A stretch of 64,000 nt of DNA, taken from assembly GCA_943912855.1 (NCBI GenBank), contig CALTVC010000001.1:248001-312000 (forward strand), read 5' to 3'. This document shows positions 17,793-28,100 of the stretch, one piece after another (positions within the stretch are counted from its first letter, which is position 1; every line of letters begins with the position of its first letter). A model generated the notes under the pieces. It was not told the DNA's origin and made no database searches. It saw nothing but the letters and a program-made list of their open reading frames with translations. This stretch comes from an uncultured Flavobacterium sp. GTDB lineage: Bacteria > Bacteroidota > Bacteroidia > Flavobacteriales > Flavobacteriaceae. The position numbers and the translations under genes are program-made.

Positions 17793-18587
17793 ATGCAATA
17801 CGAAGGCGTACTTACAAAAATGCAAACCGAACCGGGCACACCCATACAATATTACCTGGTTTTTGACGGCAGTTTCATACACATGAACCAACTATTAGGG
17901 CAACCGTTTGAGATTAATTTTACGGGTTACCAATGCCTTAACTGCGGTAAAAAGAAAAAGATCTGGAGGCAGGGCTTCTGTTACGATTGTTTTTATAGTT
18001 CGCCAGCGGTAGGCGACTGGATTATGCGCCCCGAGCTTAGTACCGCCCACCTTGGCATTGCCGACCGTGACCTGGAATATGAAACCCGGGTACAGGTACA
18101 GCCTCACGTAGTTTACCTTGCCGCCAGCAGCGACATGAAAGTCGGCGTTACCCGAAAAACCCAGGTTCCTACAAGATGGATAGACCAGGGCGCCAGCTAT
18201 GCCACTCCACTTGTAGAAGTACCGAATCGTTACCTTGCCGGTATTACCGAGGTAGCTTTGAAACAATATTTTTCAGATAAGATAAACTGGAAAAAGATGC
18301 TGCTGAACAACGTTACGCCTTTTGACATTATAGCAAAACGTAACGATACTAAAGCACTATTACCTGAAGAAGTAGAACCGTACTTTGACACTACTCCCGA
18401 AATATTGTATACACTGGAATACCCTGTACTACAATACCCCACAAAAATAAACAGTCTTAACCTTTCCACCACACCTAGCTATACAGGGAAACTAATGGGC
18501 ATTAAAGGGCAGTACCTCATCTTTGAAGATGGTACGGTGCTTAACGTACGTTCTTACGAAGGTTTTACGGTAAGGATAAGCGTGTAG
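17793..18587 (+). CDS. DUF2797 family zinc-ribbon protein
   Basis: About 264 residues from the ATG at 17793 (MQYEGVLTKM). It carries a four-cysteine zinc-binding site, CLNCGKKKKIWRQGFCYDC, near residues 50-68, and the family phrases HVVYLAASSDMKVGVTR and WIDQGASYA, which resemble GIY-YIG-like sequence. DUF2797 proteins have no proven function. A reading from 17727 adds 22 hydrophobic residues, but it would run into the divergent GH3 start and the family begins at 17793. No operon partner. Confidence 0.88.
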   Translation: MQYEGVLTKMQTEPGTPIQYYLVFDGSFIHMNQLLGQPFEINFTGYQCLNCGKKKKIWRQGFCYDCFYSSPAVGDWIMRPELSTAHLGIADRDLEYETRVQVQPHVVYLAASSDMKVGVTRKTQVPTRWIDQGASYATPLVEVPNRYLAGITEVALKQYFSDKINWKKMLLNNVTPFDIIAKRNDTKALLPEEVEPYFDTTPEILYTLEYPVLQYPTKINSLNLSTTPSYTGKLMGIKGQYLIFEDGTVLNVRSYEGFTVRISV

Positions 18588-18788
18588 GTTTTAATTTTTT
18601 CGTTATTCACAGCTTTTTTAAAGTGTTAAAAAACAAACACAAATCCTTTTAAAATCAGGCAATAAAACAGTCTGCCGTTTTTTTTGACAAAAAAAATGTA
18701 ACAAAATTAGTTCGTAGTTGTCATATAGGCATCAATCATTATGAAGTTGCCCGGCGTGAGCCTGAGTAGCACTATTAAAAAACGAACA

Positions 18789-21203
18789 ATGAAATTACAA
18801 GTACTGTTGGTGCTGCTTTTTAGCAGCGTCCTAACCCTTACTGCCCAAACCAAAGGGTCTGTTTCCGGAAAAATCACTGACAAAGCCTCTGCGCAACCAC
18901 TGCCTTTTGTTAGTGTGGTGATAAAAGATAACGGCACTACAGTAGCCAGCGACGTAGCTACCGAAGACGGACTTTTTAGCGTAAAAAACCTTCCGGTAAA
19001 AACCTATACTGTAGAAGTACAGTTTATGGGCTACAAAACCCAAACGCTTACTGCCGCCCTTACCGATGCAAACTCAAACCTTAACCTGGGCACTATTTCC
19101 CTTACTGAAGAAGCTACCACACTACAGGAAGTAGAAATTGTAAAGGAAACCAGCACCATAGAGCAAAAGATAGACCGTAAGGTTATAACCGTAGGTAAAG
19201 ACCTTACCACCGCGGGGCCTACCGCAAGTGATATTATGGGTAACATACCATCGGTTAACGTAGACCAGGATGGTAACATATCGTTACGCGGTAACACTAA
19301 CGTGCGTATTCTTATAGACGGGCGCCCTACTACCATGGATGCCGCTACGTTACTAAAGCAAATCCCATCATCTTCTATCAAAAAGATAGAGCTTATTACC
19401 AACCCAAGTGCCAAGTACAACCCTGAGGGTATGAGCGGTATCATAAACATTGTACTGCACAAAAACGCTAACAACGGTTTTAACGGTAGTGCTAACACGG
19501 GTGTTACCTTTGGGCATACGCCAAAATACAATGGATCGGTAGACATGAACTACCGTAAGAACAAACTGAACTTTTTTGGCAACATAGGTGGTAATCAGGG
19601 CAAGTACCTAAACGATGGTCAGATAGACCGCCATGACGACTATGCCTCTAACAACCAGTTCAGGGTAATGAACGACAACAAAAGCATCCTGGGTAAATTT
19701 GGTTTAGACTACTACATCAACGATTTTAATACGCTATCGGCTTATACCAACCAAAACTATGGCGACGGTACAGCCAGCATTAACAATAACCTGCTTTACC
19801 CTACTAGTTCTACCACGAACGACATTAACCTTATTAGCAACATAGATGGTAATAACAAAAACAACGCCTACAACATAGCTTTTAAACACAAGTTTAAAAA
19901 AGAAGGTCACACCCTTGATTTTGAAGGTAACTTTAATGATTACAGGGCTACTCAATACGTAGATTATAAAAGTACAACCGAGGGTAGCTCTCCTGTATTT
20001 TACAACGACGGCGTGGTAGACAACCGTAAAAACACTACCGCCAACCTTGATTACGTTAATCCACTTAATGACAAGACAACCCTTGAGGCCGGTGCCGAAG
20101 CACGTCTTATCCGTAGTGATAACGATTACAACACATCGCGTACATTGGCTAACCCTGCGTTAAACAGCTCGGTTTACTCATACGACATGGACATTTATTC
20201 GGCGTATGCCACCTTTGGGCAAAAGTTTGACAAAATAAGCTACCAATTGGGGCTTCGTGCCGAAAGCTATAATGTAGACGCTAATTTTAACAGGGGCAAT
20301 GATACCTTTAAAGACAGGATGTTTAACTTCTATCCATCGGCTTTTATTTCGTATGCCATTAACGACAAGAACACGCTACAACTAAGCTACAGTCGCCGTG
20401 TAGATCGTCCGAGTCTGGAGCAAACAAAACCAATCCGTGAGTTCAGTACTCCAAGGGTAACTTCTTTAGGTAACATGGATTTAGAACCGCAGTTTACCAA
20501 CTCGGTTGAGGCGAACTACACCAAGATGTTCGGAAAAGGTTCCAGTATTACCGCAGGTGTATTTTACAGACTGATCGACCACGAAATTAACCGCGTACTA
20601 TACCCGGACGAAAGTACTCCTGACCCACAGGACCAGATTATGAGCTATGCCAACTTTAACAACAACAAGGCTTTTGGTTTTGAACTTTCATCCAACTATA
20701 AAATTACCAGCTGGTGGGATATACAACCGGCCATAGACTACAGTAGCATTAGCCAGCAAGGATTAGTAGCTATACTAAGGGATGGTTCCGATAACGAGTT
20801 TGACTACGTAAATCGAAAAATCAATGCTAATGCGTTTAACGCCCGCATGAACAGTAACTTCAGGGTAAACAAGCAACTGAGCTTCCTGTTGTTTGGGTTT
20901 TACCGCGGACCGGTAGACGGCGTACAAAACAACAGCCACGAAATGTACAAGATAGACAGCGGCGCCCGTTACAGCATGCTTAACAACAGGCTAACAGCAA
21001 GTCTTCGTTTTAACGATATGTTCAGGACCATGAAGTATGCGTTTGATGCTCAAAACCCTTTCCCGCAAACAGGTAAGTTTACATGGGAGAGCCGCACTGT
21101 ATACGTAGGACTTAACTACATGTTTGGTCAGGGTAAAAACAGGGCAATGCAGCGCAAACAGCGCGAAGACAACACCAAGCAGGGTAGCGGCGGTATGTTC
21201 TAG
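18789..21203 (+). CDS. outer-membrane beta-barrel protein, TonB-receptor-like
   Basis: About 804 residues from the ATG at 18789; the upstream reading (18741) would place 16 polar residues before the signal peptide MKLQVLLVLLFSSVLTLTAQ. Next come a carboxypeptidase-regulatory-like domain (about 20-105, GKITDKASAQPLPFVSVVIK), a plug-like region (about 125-215, SLRGNTNVRILIDGRPTTMD, VELITNPSAKYNPEGMSGIINIVL) and a large barrel to the C-terminus. It belongs to the OMP_b-brl_3 group of Bacteroidota rather than to classic SusC. The ligand is unknown. It stands alone, with a T8-G-A-C-A8 palindrome about 100 bp upstream. Confidence 0.9.
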   Translation: MKLQVLLVLLFSSVLTLTAQTKGSVSGKITDKASAQPLPFVSVVIKDNGTTVASDVATEDGLFSVKNLPVKTYTVEVQFMGYKTQTLTAALTDANSNLNLGTISLTEEATTLQEVEIVKETSTIEQKIDRKVITVGKDLTTAGPTASDIMGNIPSVNVDQDGNISLRGNTNVRILIDGRPTTMDAATLLKQIPSSSIKKIELITNPSAKYNPEGMSGIINIVLHKNANNGFNGSANTGVTFGHTPKYNGSVDMNYRKNKLNFFGNIGGNQGKYLNDGQIDRHDDYASNNQFRVMNDNKSILGKFGLDYYINDFNTLSAYTNQNYGDGTASINNNLLYPTSSTTNDINLISNIDGNNKNNAYNIAFKHKFKKEGHTLDFEGNFNDYRATQYVDYKSTTEGSSPVFYNDGVVDNRKNTTANLDYVNPLNDKTTLEAGAEARLIRSDNDYNTSRTLANPALNSSVYSYDMDIYSAYATFGQKFDKISYQLGLRAESYNVDANFNRGNDTFKDRMFNFYPSAFISYAINDKNTLQLSYSRRVDRPSLEQTKPIREFSTPRVTSLGNMDLEPQFTNSVEANYTKMFGKGSSITAGVFYRLIDHEINRVLYPDESTPDPQDQIMSYANFNNNKAFGFELSSNYKITSWWDIQPAIDYSSISQQGLVAILRDGSDNEFDYVNRKINANAFNARMNSNFRVNKQLSFLLFGFYRGPVDGVQNNSHEMYKIDSGARYSMLNNRLTASLRFNDMFRTMKYAFDAQNPFPQTGKFTWESRTVYVGLNYMFGQGKNRAMQRKQREDNTKQGSGGMF

Positions 21204-21275
21204 TAACAACCTCCCACCTGCCATAACAACGGCATTCGGGAAATGCAATTTTCATACAAATTTTAGGTTGGTAAT

Positions 21276-21315
21276 GCCCCGTGGAAGCTTCAGTTTCCCG
21301 GGGCTTACTTTTTTT
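21276..21315 (+). terminator. terminator of the outer-membrane barrel gene
   Basis: GCCCCG (21276-21281) pairs with CGGGGC (21299-21304), extended by GGAA/TTCC inside, followed by TTACTTTTTTT. Confidence 0.75.
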
Positions 21316-21590
21316 AAGCCCTTACCAAAAGTTATCGTATTGATACGTATTTGTGGCTTTGCGTGGAATTTTGCTACAATTAACACAAAGCTTTCTCACA
21401 AAGCTCGTAGGAAATTAGGTTTTGAAGTAGCAAAAGAGCGCAAAGACTTTTCTTTGGAAAGCTGAAAAGAACACAAGCCTACTTGTGTCTACACGATAAT
21501 GCAAAAAAATGCGAAACGGTTTACAACTGCTTACGCTCACGGATCTATCAGAGATTATGAATCTCATTTGTGGTAGGAAAAACACATAAC

Positions 21591-21623
21591 AAAAAAGCGG
21601 GAAACCCTGGGGCTCCCGCTTTT
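21591..21623. terminator. terminator of the second M43 protease
   Basis: AAAAGCGGGA (21593-21602) / TCCCGCTTTT (21614-21623), with A-run and T-run on either side, so it can act on the minus strand (and perhaps both). Confidence 0.85.
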
Positions 21624-21643
21624 TCTACGATAAATATATAAAC

Positions 21644-23044
21644 CTAGTTCTTAACGAACTTTAGTGTTTTACTTTGGCTTCCTTTATCTATTTTAATGAA
21701 ATAAACACCATTGTTTAAAGCAGATGTATTAACTGCAAGATTAGCATTGCTGCTTACTTTTGCCTGAGCTACAGTTTGCCCAATGCTGTTGTAAACCACA
21801 TAGGCATCTGGCAGTTCGTTACCCTGTACCGAAATGTTTACCACGCTGGTAGCTGGGTTAGGATATAGCGTTATACCATTAAGAGCTGCTATTTCCCCTA
21901 CAGATGCGGTGTCTTGCCAAACTGTAGATGTAAGAAGGCTGGCACGACGGATAGAGTTTGTAAGCACGGCATTAACACGATCTTTTTGATTTTGTGTAAA
22001 GATGTTCATACACTGGTCATCGGTATAATCCATGTAGTTTTCTATCATATCCGCACCGGTGCGGTTAGGGCAAGAATCTGTAGGAGTACAACCGTAATTG
22101 TAATCATTTGTAGCAGGTGTGTCAGGACAGTAATCCTTACGTGAGTCGTTTGTACCTAATGTACAGGTATAATCGTCTCCACATACGTGAAGCAACCCAA
22201 GGCAGTGGCCTATTTCGTGCGTAGCCGTACGACCGTAACGGTAAATACCATCGGGGTCATAGTTACCCTGCGGGTAAATATCATACGAACCAAAGTACTT
22301 ATAACCTATAACCACACCATCTGTATTGGCAGCACCTTCATCAGTATTCATTCCTCCAAGTCCCGATGTGCTTGGGAACTGCGCGTAGCCCAAAAGATCT
22401 GAACTATCGCCAAAGTCTACCACCCATATATTAAAATAGCGTGTAGGATCCCAACTTGTAGCCGGCTTAAGTGTGCCATCTATAGCGGTTTCATTACTCC
22501 AGGTAGCACGGCTCATTTGTACACGGTGAATACCGTTAGTAGCATTACCGCTTGGGTCTACCTTTGCCATACGGAACTCTATTTCCAGGTCTGCACCTAC
22601 AGGGTTGTCATTCCATCCCGGCGTATTAGCCATTTTACGGTAATCCTGGTTAAGTACCGTTATTTGCGAAAGTACTTGTGCATCGGTAATATTTTCCTTT
22701 GTACCTAATGCATCGCCATTATGTATTACGTGCACCACAACAGGAATAATCCTTACGGCTGCGGTAGCATTTGTACTTCTGGCAGCAAGCCTTTTTGTTT
22801 TTGCTTCTTCAACTTTAGGGGCAAGCCATTGCTCAAACGCAGCACGAGATACACGGTTAGGATCTTTCTCTGAAAGATACTCTTCGTATTCGGCAGTGGC
22901 ACAGCGTATTTTGCCACTTACAGGGTTAACGCTTTTTACGGTGCGTCCAAAAACTTTTGGAAGCTCCTGTGCCTTAACGGCAAAAGTACCTGCCGAGAGT
23001 AGCAGGCCTAAAAAAATAGTTTTAGTGGTAGTAGTATTCATCAT
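21644..23044 (-). CDS. secreted pappalysin-type (M43) metalloprotease with T9SS type A sorting domain
   Basis: A 466-residue paralogue of the protein at 4792-6852. Signal peptide (1-25, ending AVKAQ), propeptide with an EYLSEKDPNRVSRAAFEQWL-type segment, M43 catalytic domain from about 95 (IPVVVHVIHNGD, VLNQDYRK), full zinc motif H276-E277-x-x-H280-x5-H286 (HEIGHCLGLLH), Met-turn in ENYMDYTDDQCMNIFT, and a T9SS sorting domain at about 385-466 (LYPNPATSVVNIS, NGVYFIKIDKG). It lacks the extra beta domains of the longer paralogue. It should be exported through Sec and T9SS and act on extracellular proteins. Upstream, 23054-23068 carries a TTAACA-CTT-TGTTAA palindrome. Confidence 0.95.
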   Translation of the reverse strand: MMNTTTTKTIFLGLLLSAGTFAVKAQELPKVFGRTVKSVNPVSGKIRCATAEYEEYLSEKDPNRVSRAAFEQWLAPKVEEAKTKRLAARSTNATAAVRIIPVVVHVIHNGDALGTKENITDAQVLSQITVLNQDYRKMANTPGWNDNPVGADLEIEFRMAKVDPSGNATNGIHRVQMSRATWSNETAIDGTLKPATSWDPTRYFNIWVVDFGDSSDLLGYAQFPSTSGLGGMNTDEGAANTDGVVIGYKYFGSYDIYPQGNYDPDGIYRYGRTATHEIGHCLGLLHVCGDDYTCTLGTNDSRKDYCPDTPATNDYNYGCTPTDSCPNRTGADMIENYMDYTDDQCMNIFTQNQKDRVNAVLTNSIRRASLLTSTVWQDTASVGEIAALNGITLYPNPATSVVNISVQGNELPDAYVVYNSIGQTVAQAKVSSNANLAVNTSALNNGVYFIKIDKGSQSKTLKFVKN

Positions 23045-23053
23045 TCAATCAAG

Positions 23054-23068
23054 TTAACACTTTGTTAA
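23054..23068. promoter_or_regulatory. palindrome upstream of the M43 gene (possible operator)
   Basis: TTAACA (23054-23059), CTT, TGTTAA (23063-23068): a perfect 6-bp inverted repeat about 10 bp upstream of the protease start. It would overlap the leader, so a repressor role is conceivable; no regulator is known to bind it. Confidence 0.35.
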
Positions 23069-23202
23069 AAAAGGAGCGCAATTTATACATTTAAGCTGAA
23101 CATCAGCAAATTAAAAATGTTAAATTTCACACACAGCAAACATATATTGTTTTTTTATAACAAACCTCAAACTGAGGTATATCTACCTATTGTTGCGGTA
23201 AA

Positions 23203-23886
23203 CTAAAAATATTTGGCAACTACTTCTTTATAAGTATCTCCCACCGGAATAACAAAATCTTCTATTTGTATGGTTTTATTGTAAATACTCTTAACCTTAT
23301 TAAGCGGAATGATGTACGAACGGTGCACTCTTAAAAATTCGGGTTGGGGTAAACGTTCCAGTATCCCCTTCATACTAAGACGTGCCGTAATGGGCGACTT
23401 ACCTTTTATATGCACGCGTATGTAATCATCCAGCCCTTCTATGAGCAGTATATCTTCAAAGCCTATGCGATGCAACTTATAGTCGGCACGTAGCATCAGG
23501 TAATTTTCCACGCCTTTTGCATCCTTGCGTTGCCTGTACTCTTTATTGGCTTTATCTGCTGCTGCAATAAATCGCTCCTGAGAAAAAGGCTTTAACAGAT
23601 AGTCTATTGCATTTACATTAAACCCTTCTACTGCATACTCACTGTAAGCTGTAGTAAAAACAACCATGGTTTCAGGCTTAAGCATTTTATAAAAGTCCAG
23701 TCCGTTACGCCCCGGCATTTGTATGTCCAGGAACAGCAGGTCTATGCCGTTTTTTTCCAGATAAGCGAGTGCCTCGTCAGTCTTGGTAAAGGTTTTACAC
23801 AATTCTATGTAATTTACCTGACCGCAAAAATGGCTTATTACCTTAAGAGCCAATGGCTCGTCATCTATAGCTATGGCTTTTATCAT
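23203..23886 (-). CDS. LytTR-family response regulator
   Basis: A 227-residue regulator: receiver domain (1-120) with acidic pair DDEP near 8-11, phospho-acceptor aspartate in LLFLDIQMPG near 55, and the later T/S and K (TTAYSEY, YLLKPF), then a LytTR DNA-binding domain (about 135-227; RVHRSYIIPLNKV, VPVGDTYKE-like end). It overlaps the kinase gene by 4 bp, so the pair is one operon. LytTR regulators usually bind as dimers upstream of envelope or transport genes. The target is not shown by sequence; the neighbouring T9SS genes are candidates by proximity only. Confidence 0.94.
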   Translation of the reverse strand: MIKAIAIDDEPLALKVISHFCGQVNYIELCKTFTKTDEALAYLEKNGIDLLFLDIQMPGRNGLDFYKMLKPETMVVFTTAYSEYAVEGFNVNAIDYLLKPFSQERFIAAADKANKEYRQRKDAKGVENYLMLRADYKLHRIGFEDILLIEGLDDYIRVHIKGKSPITARLSMKGILERLPQPEFLRVHRSYIIPLNKVKSIYNKTIQIEDFVIPVGDTYKEVVAKYF

Positions 23887-24947
23887 ACCAGCACGATTGT
23901 GAGTTTAACTTCAAATGTATCTTTGTCTTCTGTTATGGCAAGGCTGTGCTTGTCTGGGTATAAATACTCCAACCTCAGTCGCGTATTTTCCACGCCACGA
24001 CCACTAACCTCTTCGGGTTGCAGGCTGTCATTTACTTTATTATTCTTTACCAGCAGGGTAAGTTCATCTGCCCGGGTAGTTATGCTTATGTATATTACCG
24101 ATTCTTTTTCGGGGTTAAGCCCATACTTAAAAGCATTTTCTATAAAAGGAATGAGCACAAGCGGAGAAATTACTTTACCGGAGGTATCTCCCGAAATTTC
24201 GAGTCTGAAATTTGTAGCCTCATCCATACGGAGTTGTTGCAGGCTAATGTAATTCCGTATATAGTCCAGCTCATTATCCAGCGCTACGCGTTCACGGCTA
24301 CTTTCAGTAACCACATAGCGCATCATACCGCTAAGTTTTAGTATTGCGCCAGGAGCGGCATCGCTTTTTTCCAGCGTAAGCGCATAGAGGCTATTAAGGG
24401 TATTGAACAAAAAATGAGGATTAATCTGCGCCTTCAGGTAACTCAGCTCCGTTTTAAGTTTTTCGCTTTCCATATCGGCAAGTCTTTGGTTTACCCTAAG
24501 TAAAAAGGAGAGCGACCCTACCAGCAAAAACTGCCAGGTATCTCCACTTATAAAAAACGGCATCATACGCCTTGGCCTCATATTCATATTCATTCCGTGA
24601 GGGGGCATACCACCCGGATTTCCGCCCGGCATGGGCATACCCCACATTCCCCCTCTATTCCAGGGAAAAATGTATTCAGGCAAAAATGATATTACAGCGC
24701 ACGATACAATAAGTAATACCACAAACAAAAAATACCTGCCCTTAAAGTAAAACCTGGGTATAATGAAAAAGTAATTTACATAGAAAAATATGAGCAGTAA
24801 TACGTACCTGAAAAAACTCTGACGGAACGGTATTACATCAAACAAATGGCTAACATTGTTTAGGTCTGGCGATAGCAATGCCGGTATACTGATAAACAGC
24901 AGACTGCCTATAATGTGCAGGAAATAATTTTGCGACCTCTTTATCAT
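23883..24947 (-). CDS. LytS-like sensor histidine kinase with methionine-rich periplasmic loop
   Basis: A 354-residue inner-membrane kinase with four predicted membrane helices (about 12-28, 45-66, 72-90, 136-150), then a His_kinase domain: phospho-acceptor H178 in AQINPHFLFNTLNSLY, and an ATPase with NAFKYGL and SGRGVENTR. The loop between helices 3 and 4 (about 91-135), placed in the periplasm by the positive-inside rule, holds nine methionines in residues 101-129 plus His117 and Trp102. Such spacing resembles Cu(I)/Ag(I)-binding loops; metal sensing is inference. First gene of the operon, with an exact -7 element 18 bp upstream of its start. Confidence 0.92.
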   Translation of the reverse strand: MIKRSQNYFLHIIGSLLFISIPALLSPDLNNVSHLFDVIPFRQSFFRYVLLLIFFYVNYFFIIPRFYFKGRYFLFVVLLIVSCAVISFLPEYIFPWNRGGMWGMPMPGGNPGGMPPHGMNMNMRPRRMMPFFISGDTWQFLLVGSLSFLLRVNQRLADMESEKLKTELSYLKAQINPHFLFNTLNSLYALTLEKSDAAPGAILKLSGMMRYVVTESSRERVALDNELDYIRNYISLQQLRMDEATNFRLEISGDTSGKVISPLVLIPFIENAFKYGLNPEKESVIYISITTRADELTLLVKNNKVNDSLQPEEVSGRGVENTRLRLEYLYPDKHSLAITEDKDTFEVKLTIVLV

Positions 24948-24964
24948 ATCTAATTAAAGTTAAA

Positions 24965-24972
24965 CAAAACTA
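24965..24972 (-). promoter_or_regulatory. -7 element of the LytS/LytTR operon
   Basis: Minus-strand TAGTTTTG, an exact TAnnTTTG, just upstream of the kinase start. Confidence 0.5.
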
Positions 24973-25071
24973 CACATACTATAGTAGCCATATTTAAAAA
25001 AGAGGTAAAAATATGGTTTTCGGGGGTTAAAATATAACAACCAGAAAAGGCATGTTATCAGCTAAATATAT

Positions 25072-25079
25072 TACTTTTG
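25072..25079 (+). promoter_or_regulatory. -7 element of the T9SS type B gene
   Basis: TACTTTTG at 25072-25079. It covers the TTG at 25077, which therefore cannot be the start codon if this promoter is real. Confidence 0.6.
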
Positions 25080-25100
25080 AAGGTTTTATTTTTTGAAATT

Positions 25101-28100
25101 TTGAAAAAAACAGTAACCCTACTATTACTTTTCTTATCACTTTTGACCTTTGCACAAAAAGAGGCCAACAATTGGTATTTTGGCTACAACGCAGGCATTA
25201 AGTTTAATGATGACGGAACAGTAACTGCACTCTCCGGCAGCCAGATGCAAACCAGCGAAGGCTGTAGCTCTATGAGCGATGCCGCCGGAAACTTAATCAT
25301 GTACAGCGACGGCCGTAACATCTGGGATCGTAACCACAGAATAATGCCTAATGCAGACTATTTTGGGGGTACAGGCCTTTTAGGTGACCCTAGTAGCTCT
25401 CAGAGTTGTATTATAGTTCCAAAAAAAGACAATCCTAACATCTATTATGTTTTTACGGTAGATGAACCTCATCATCAGAACGCTGCCGTATATCCAAACC
25501 AATTTACCGGCACATATCAGGAAGCGGGCAGTGACCAAACCATACCTGGAGCCGATGATGGCTACAATAACGGACTAAACTACTCTGTAGTAGACCTCTC
25601 GGTAAATGGTACAAACGGCAGCATAGGCAATGTTACCACCCGAAACGTACAGCTTTACACGTATGACCCTACCGATATAGATCAGGCAAAATATAAATGT
25701 TCTGAAAAGGTAACCGCAGTAGCCAATGCAGATGGTAGCGGTTATTGGGTAATCAGTCATTTTATAGACACCTTCTATGCTTTTAAGGTAGATGCCACAG
25801 GTGTAAACCCAACCCCTGTTACTACCCAAATAGCCCCTACGGTAGGCATAGAGGGGTACCGCCGTAACGCCATAGGCTGTATACGCGCTTCGGCCAATGG
25901 TAATTACATAGCCATAGCCCACCAGCAAATAGGAAGTGTTACCGGAGGCAATGCTAATAACGGTGTGGTATACCTTTACAACTTTGATAAGGCAACCGGA
26001 ATACTATCTAACCCTATAGCAGTAGTACAGAATGCAACAACCTATGGCATAGAATTTTCGCCAAGTGAAAAAAAGTTATACGCATCGTTTCAAAACGTTA
26101 CTACCAGACAGGGAGAAGTATGGCAATACGACCTCACGGCGCCAGACATAAGCGCCTCTGGCTTACGCGTGGCAAGCCAAAAGTCTCCTACAACAATGCA
26201 ATTAGGCCCGAACGGAAAAATATATAAAGCCATTAACAGCGCAGGAGCTTTAGATGTTATAAACGATCCTGATGCCGATGGAACAGCCTGTGATTATGAA
26301 TCAAGCGGGGTAACTCTTTCAGGAAACGCCATATCTGTTTTCGGGTTGCCACCATTTATTACCTCATTATTCTCGGCAAACATTATTGCCAAAGCTACCT
26401 GCATGGGTAGTCCTACCCAGTTCAGCTTGTATGTAAACAAAATAGTTCAATCAGTTACGTGGGATTTTGGCGATGCTTCGGCAACTTCTACCCAAACCGA
26501 ACCGAACCATACGTATGCTTCGGCAGGCACCTACCGTGTTAAAGCTACTATAACCTATACCGGGGGTACCGAAACAATAACCAAAGATGTTCTGATAACC
26601 GTTCCACCTATAGTAAATACCCTTACCGATTTTGTTGCCTGCGACACTAACAACGACGGGCTTGAAACCATAGTACTTAATGATAAAACCCCTGAAATCC
26701 TCGGCACTCAAAACCCTGCTGATTTCACGGTATATTATTATACATCATTGCAAAACGCCCAAGACAATATAGACCCGCTAAACAGCGCTTCGTACACAAA
26801 CGTTACAAATCCGCAAACCATATATGCCCGTTTGGTAAGCAATGTAAACCGCGATTGTTATATAACCACATCATTCAACTTGGTTTTAGTAGGGAAACCA
26901 GCACTTAACACGGCTACATTAGCTGTCTGTGATGATGCCGTTGACGGAAGCGATACTAACGGAAGTGCTACTTTTACTCTAAGCTCTACATCAGGCCAGT
27001 TGTTAAGCAACAGCGGATTTACCCTTACATGGCACGGTTCTCAACCCGATGCAGACAACAACCGTAACCCGCTACCATCAAGCTATTATGCTGCTACCGG
27101 AACTCAGGTATATGCCCGAGCAGTAAACAGCACCTATAACAGTTGCGTGTACACCTACCCTGTTTTACTTGCCGTAAACGCATTACCTCCTGTTGTTACA
27201 AATGCTTCACTTTCGCAATGCGACCCTGAGCTGGTACCCGATGGCATTACGCAGTTTAACCTTACCCAGGCAGATGCACAGTTTACAGGGGGAAATAACA
27301 ATTATGCGGTTACGTACTACCCTACTCTTGCAAATGCGCAGGCTAACACCAATGCCATTACCGGAGCCTATACTAACATAACCCCGTATAATGACACTGT
27401 AACCGCTAAGGTATACAATGTAGCATCTGGTTGTTACAGACTGCTTACACTTACTCTTAGTGTTACCAGCACAAGCGTGCCACCGGTAACGCTTTCTGTT
27501 TGCGATAATGTAAATTCTGAAGACGGTTACGAGCAGTTTAACCTTGCCGATGCCGGTTATGAAACCGGTGGCAATATCGTTACCTACTATACGACCGAAC
27601 AAGATGCGCTATTGGAACAAAATGCCATACCGGTTTTATACACAAACACGGTACGTAATTTTCAATCGGTATTTGCCCGTATAGAAAACAACAATACCTG
27701 CCTTGCCCTAGCCCGTATTAACCTTCAGGTATACGCCTTGCCAAACCTGGTGGTAAACGACACAGGCATTGTATGTATTAACACCCGCGATTATATTACC
27801 CTCACGGCTGGTATAAGCGGTAATCAGTACAGTTTCCTTTGGTCTACAGGAGAAACAGCCCAATACATAAATGTAAATCAACCCGGAACGTATATCGTTA
27901 CGGTTACTAATATAAATACCAGTTGTGCCAAAACCCGAACCATAGTTGTTTCGGCAAGTAATGTGGCTACCATAACCGATGTATTGGTAGAAGACCTTTC
28001 AGAAGACAATACCATTACACTGGTTGCTGTTCCTACCGGAGGGGTTAACACCACTTATCTTTATAGCCTTGACGCTCCTAATGGCCCTTGGCAAACTGAC

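Larger units (their letters stand above)
21204..21643. other. intergenic stretch, no gene seen
   Basis: 440 bp between the outer-membrane barrel and the second M43 protease. It holds a terminator for each flank. Between them the bases 21320-21580 have no open frame with a start, no tRNA or known RNA fold that I can see, and a lower-complexity, A-rich composition. A 113-codon open frame that overlaps the upstream gene extends to 21465 but looks spurious. Confidence 0.6.

Noticed and set aside
21124..21465. 113-codon open frame overlapping the end of the outer-membrane barrel gene
   Set aside because: Begins inside a real gene in another frame and continues through a terminator; composition is that of non-coding DNA.
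25077..25100. TTG at 25077 as start of the type B T9SS protein
   Set aside because: The -7 element TACTTTTG covers it; the signal peptide starts at the next in-frame TTG, 25101.
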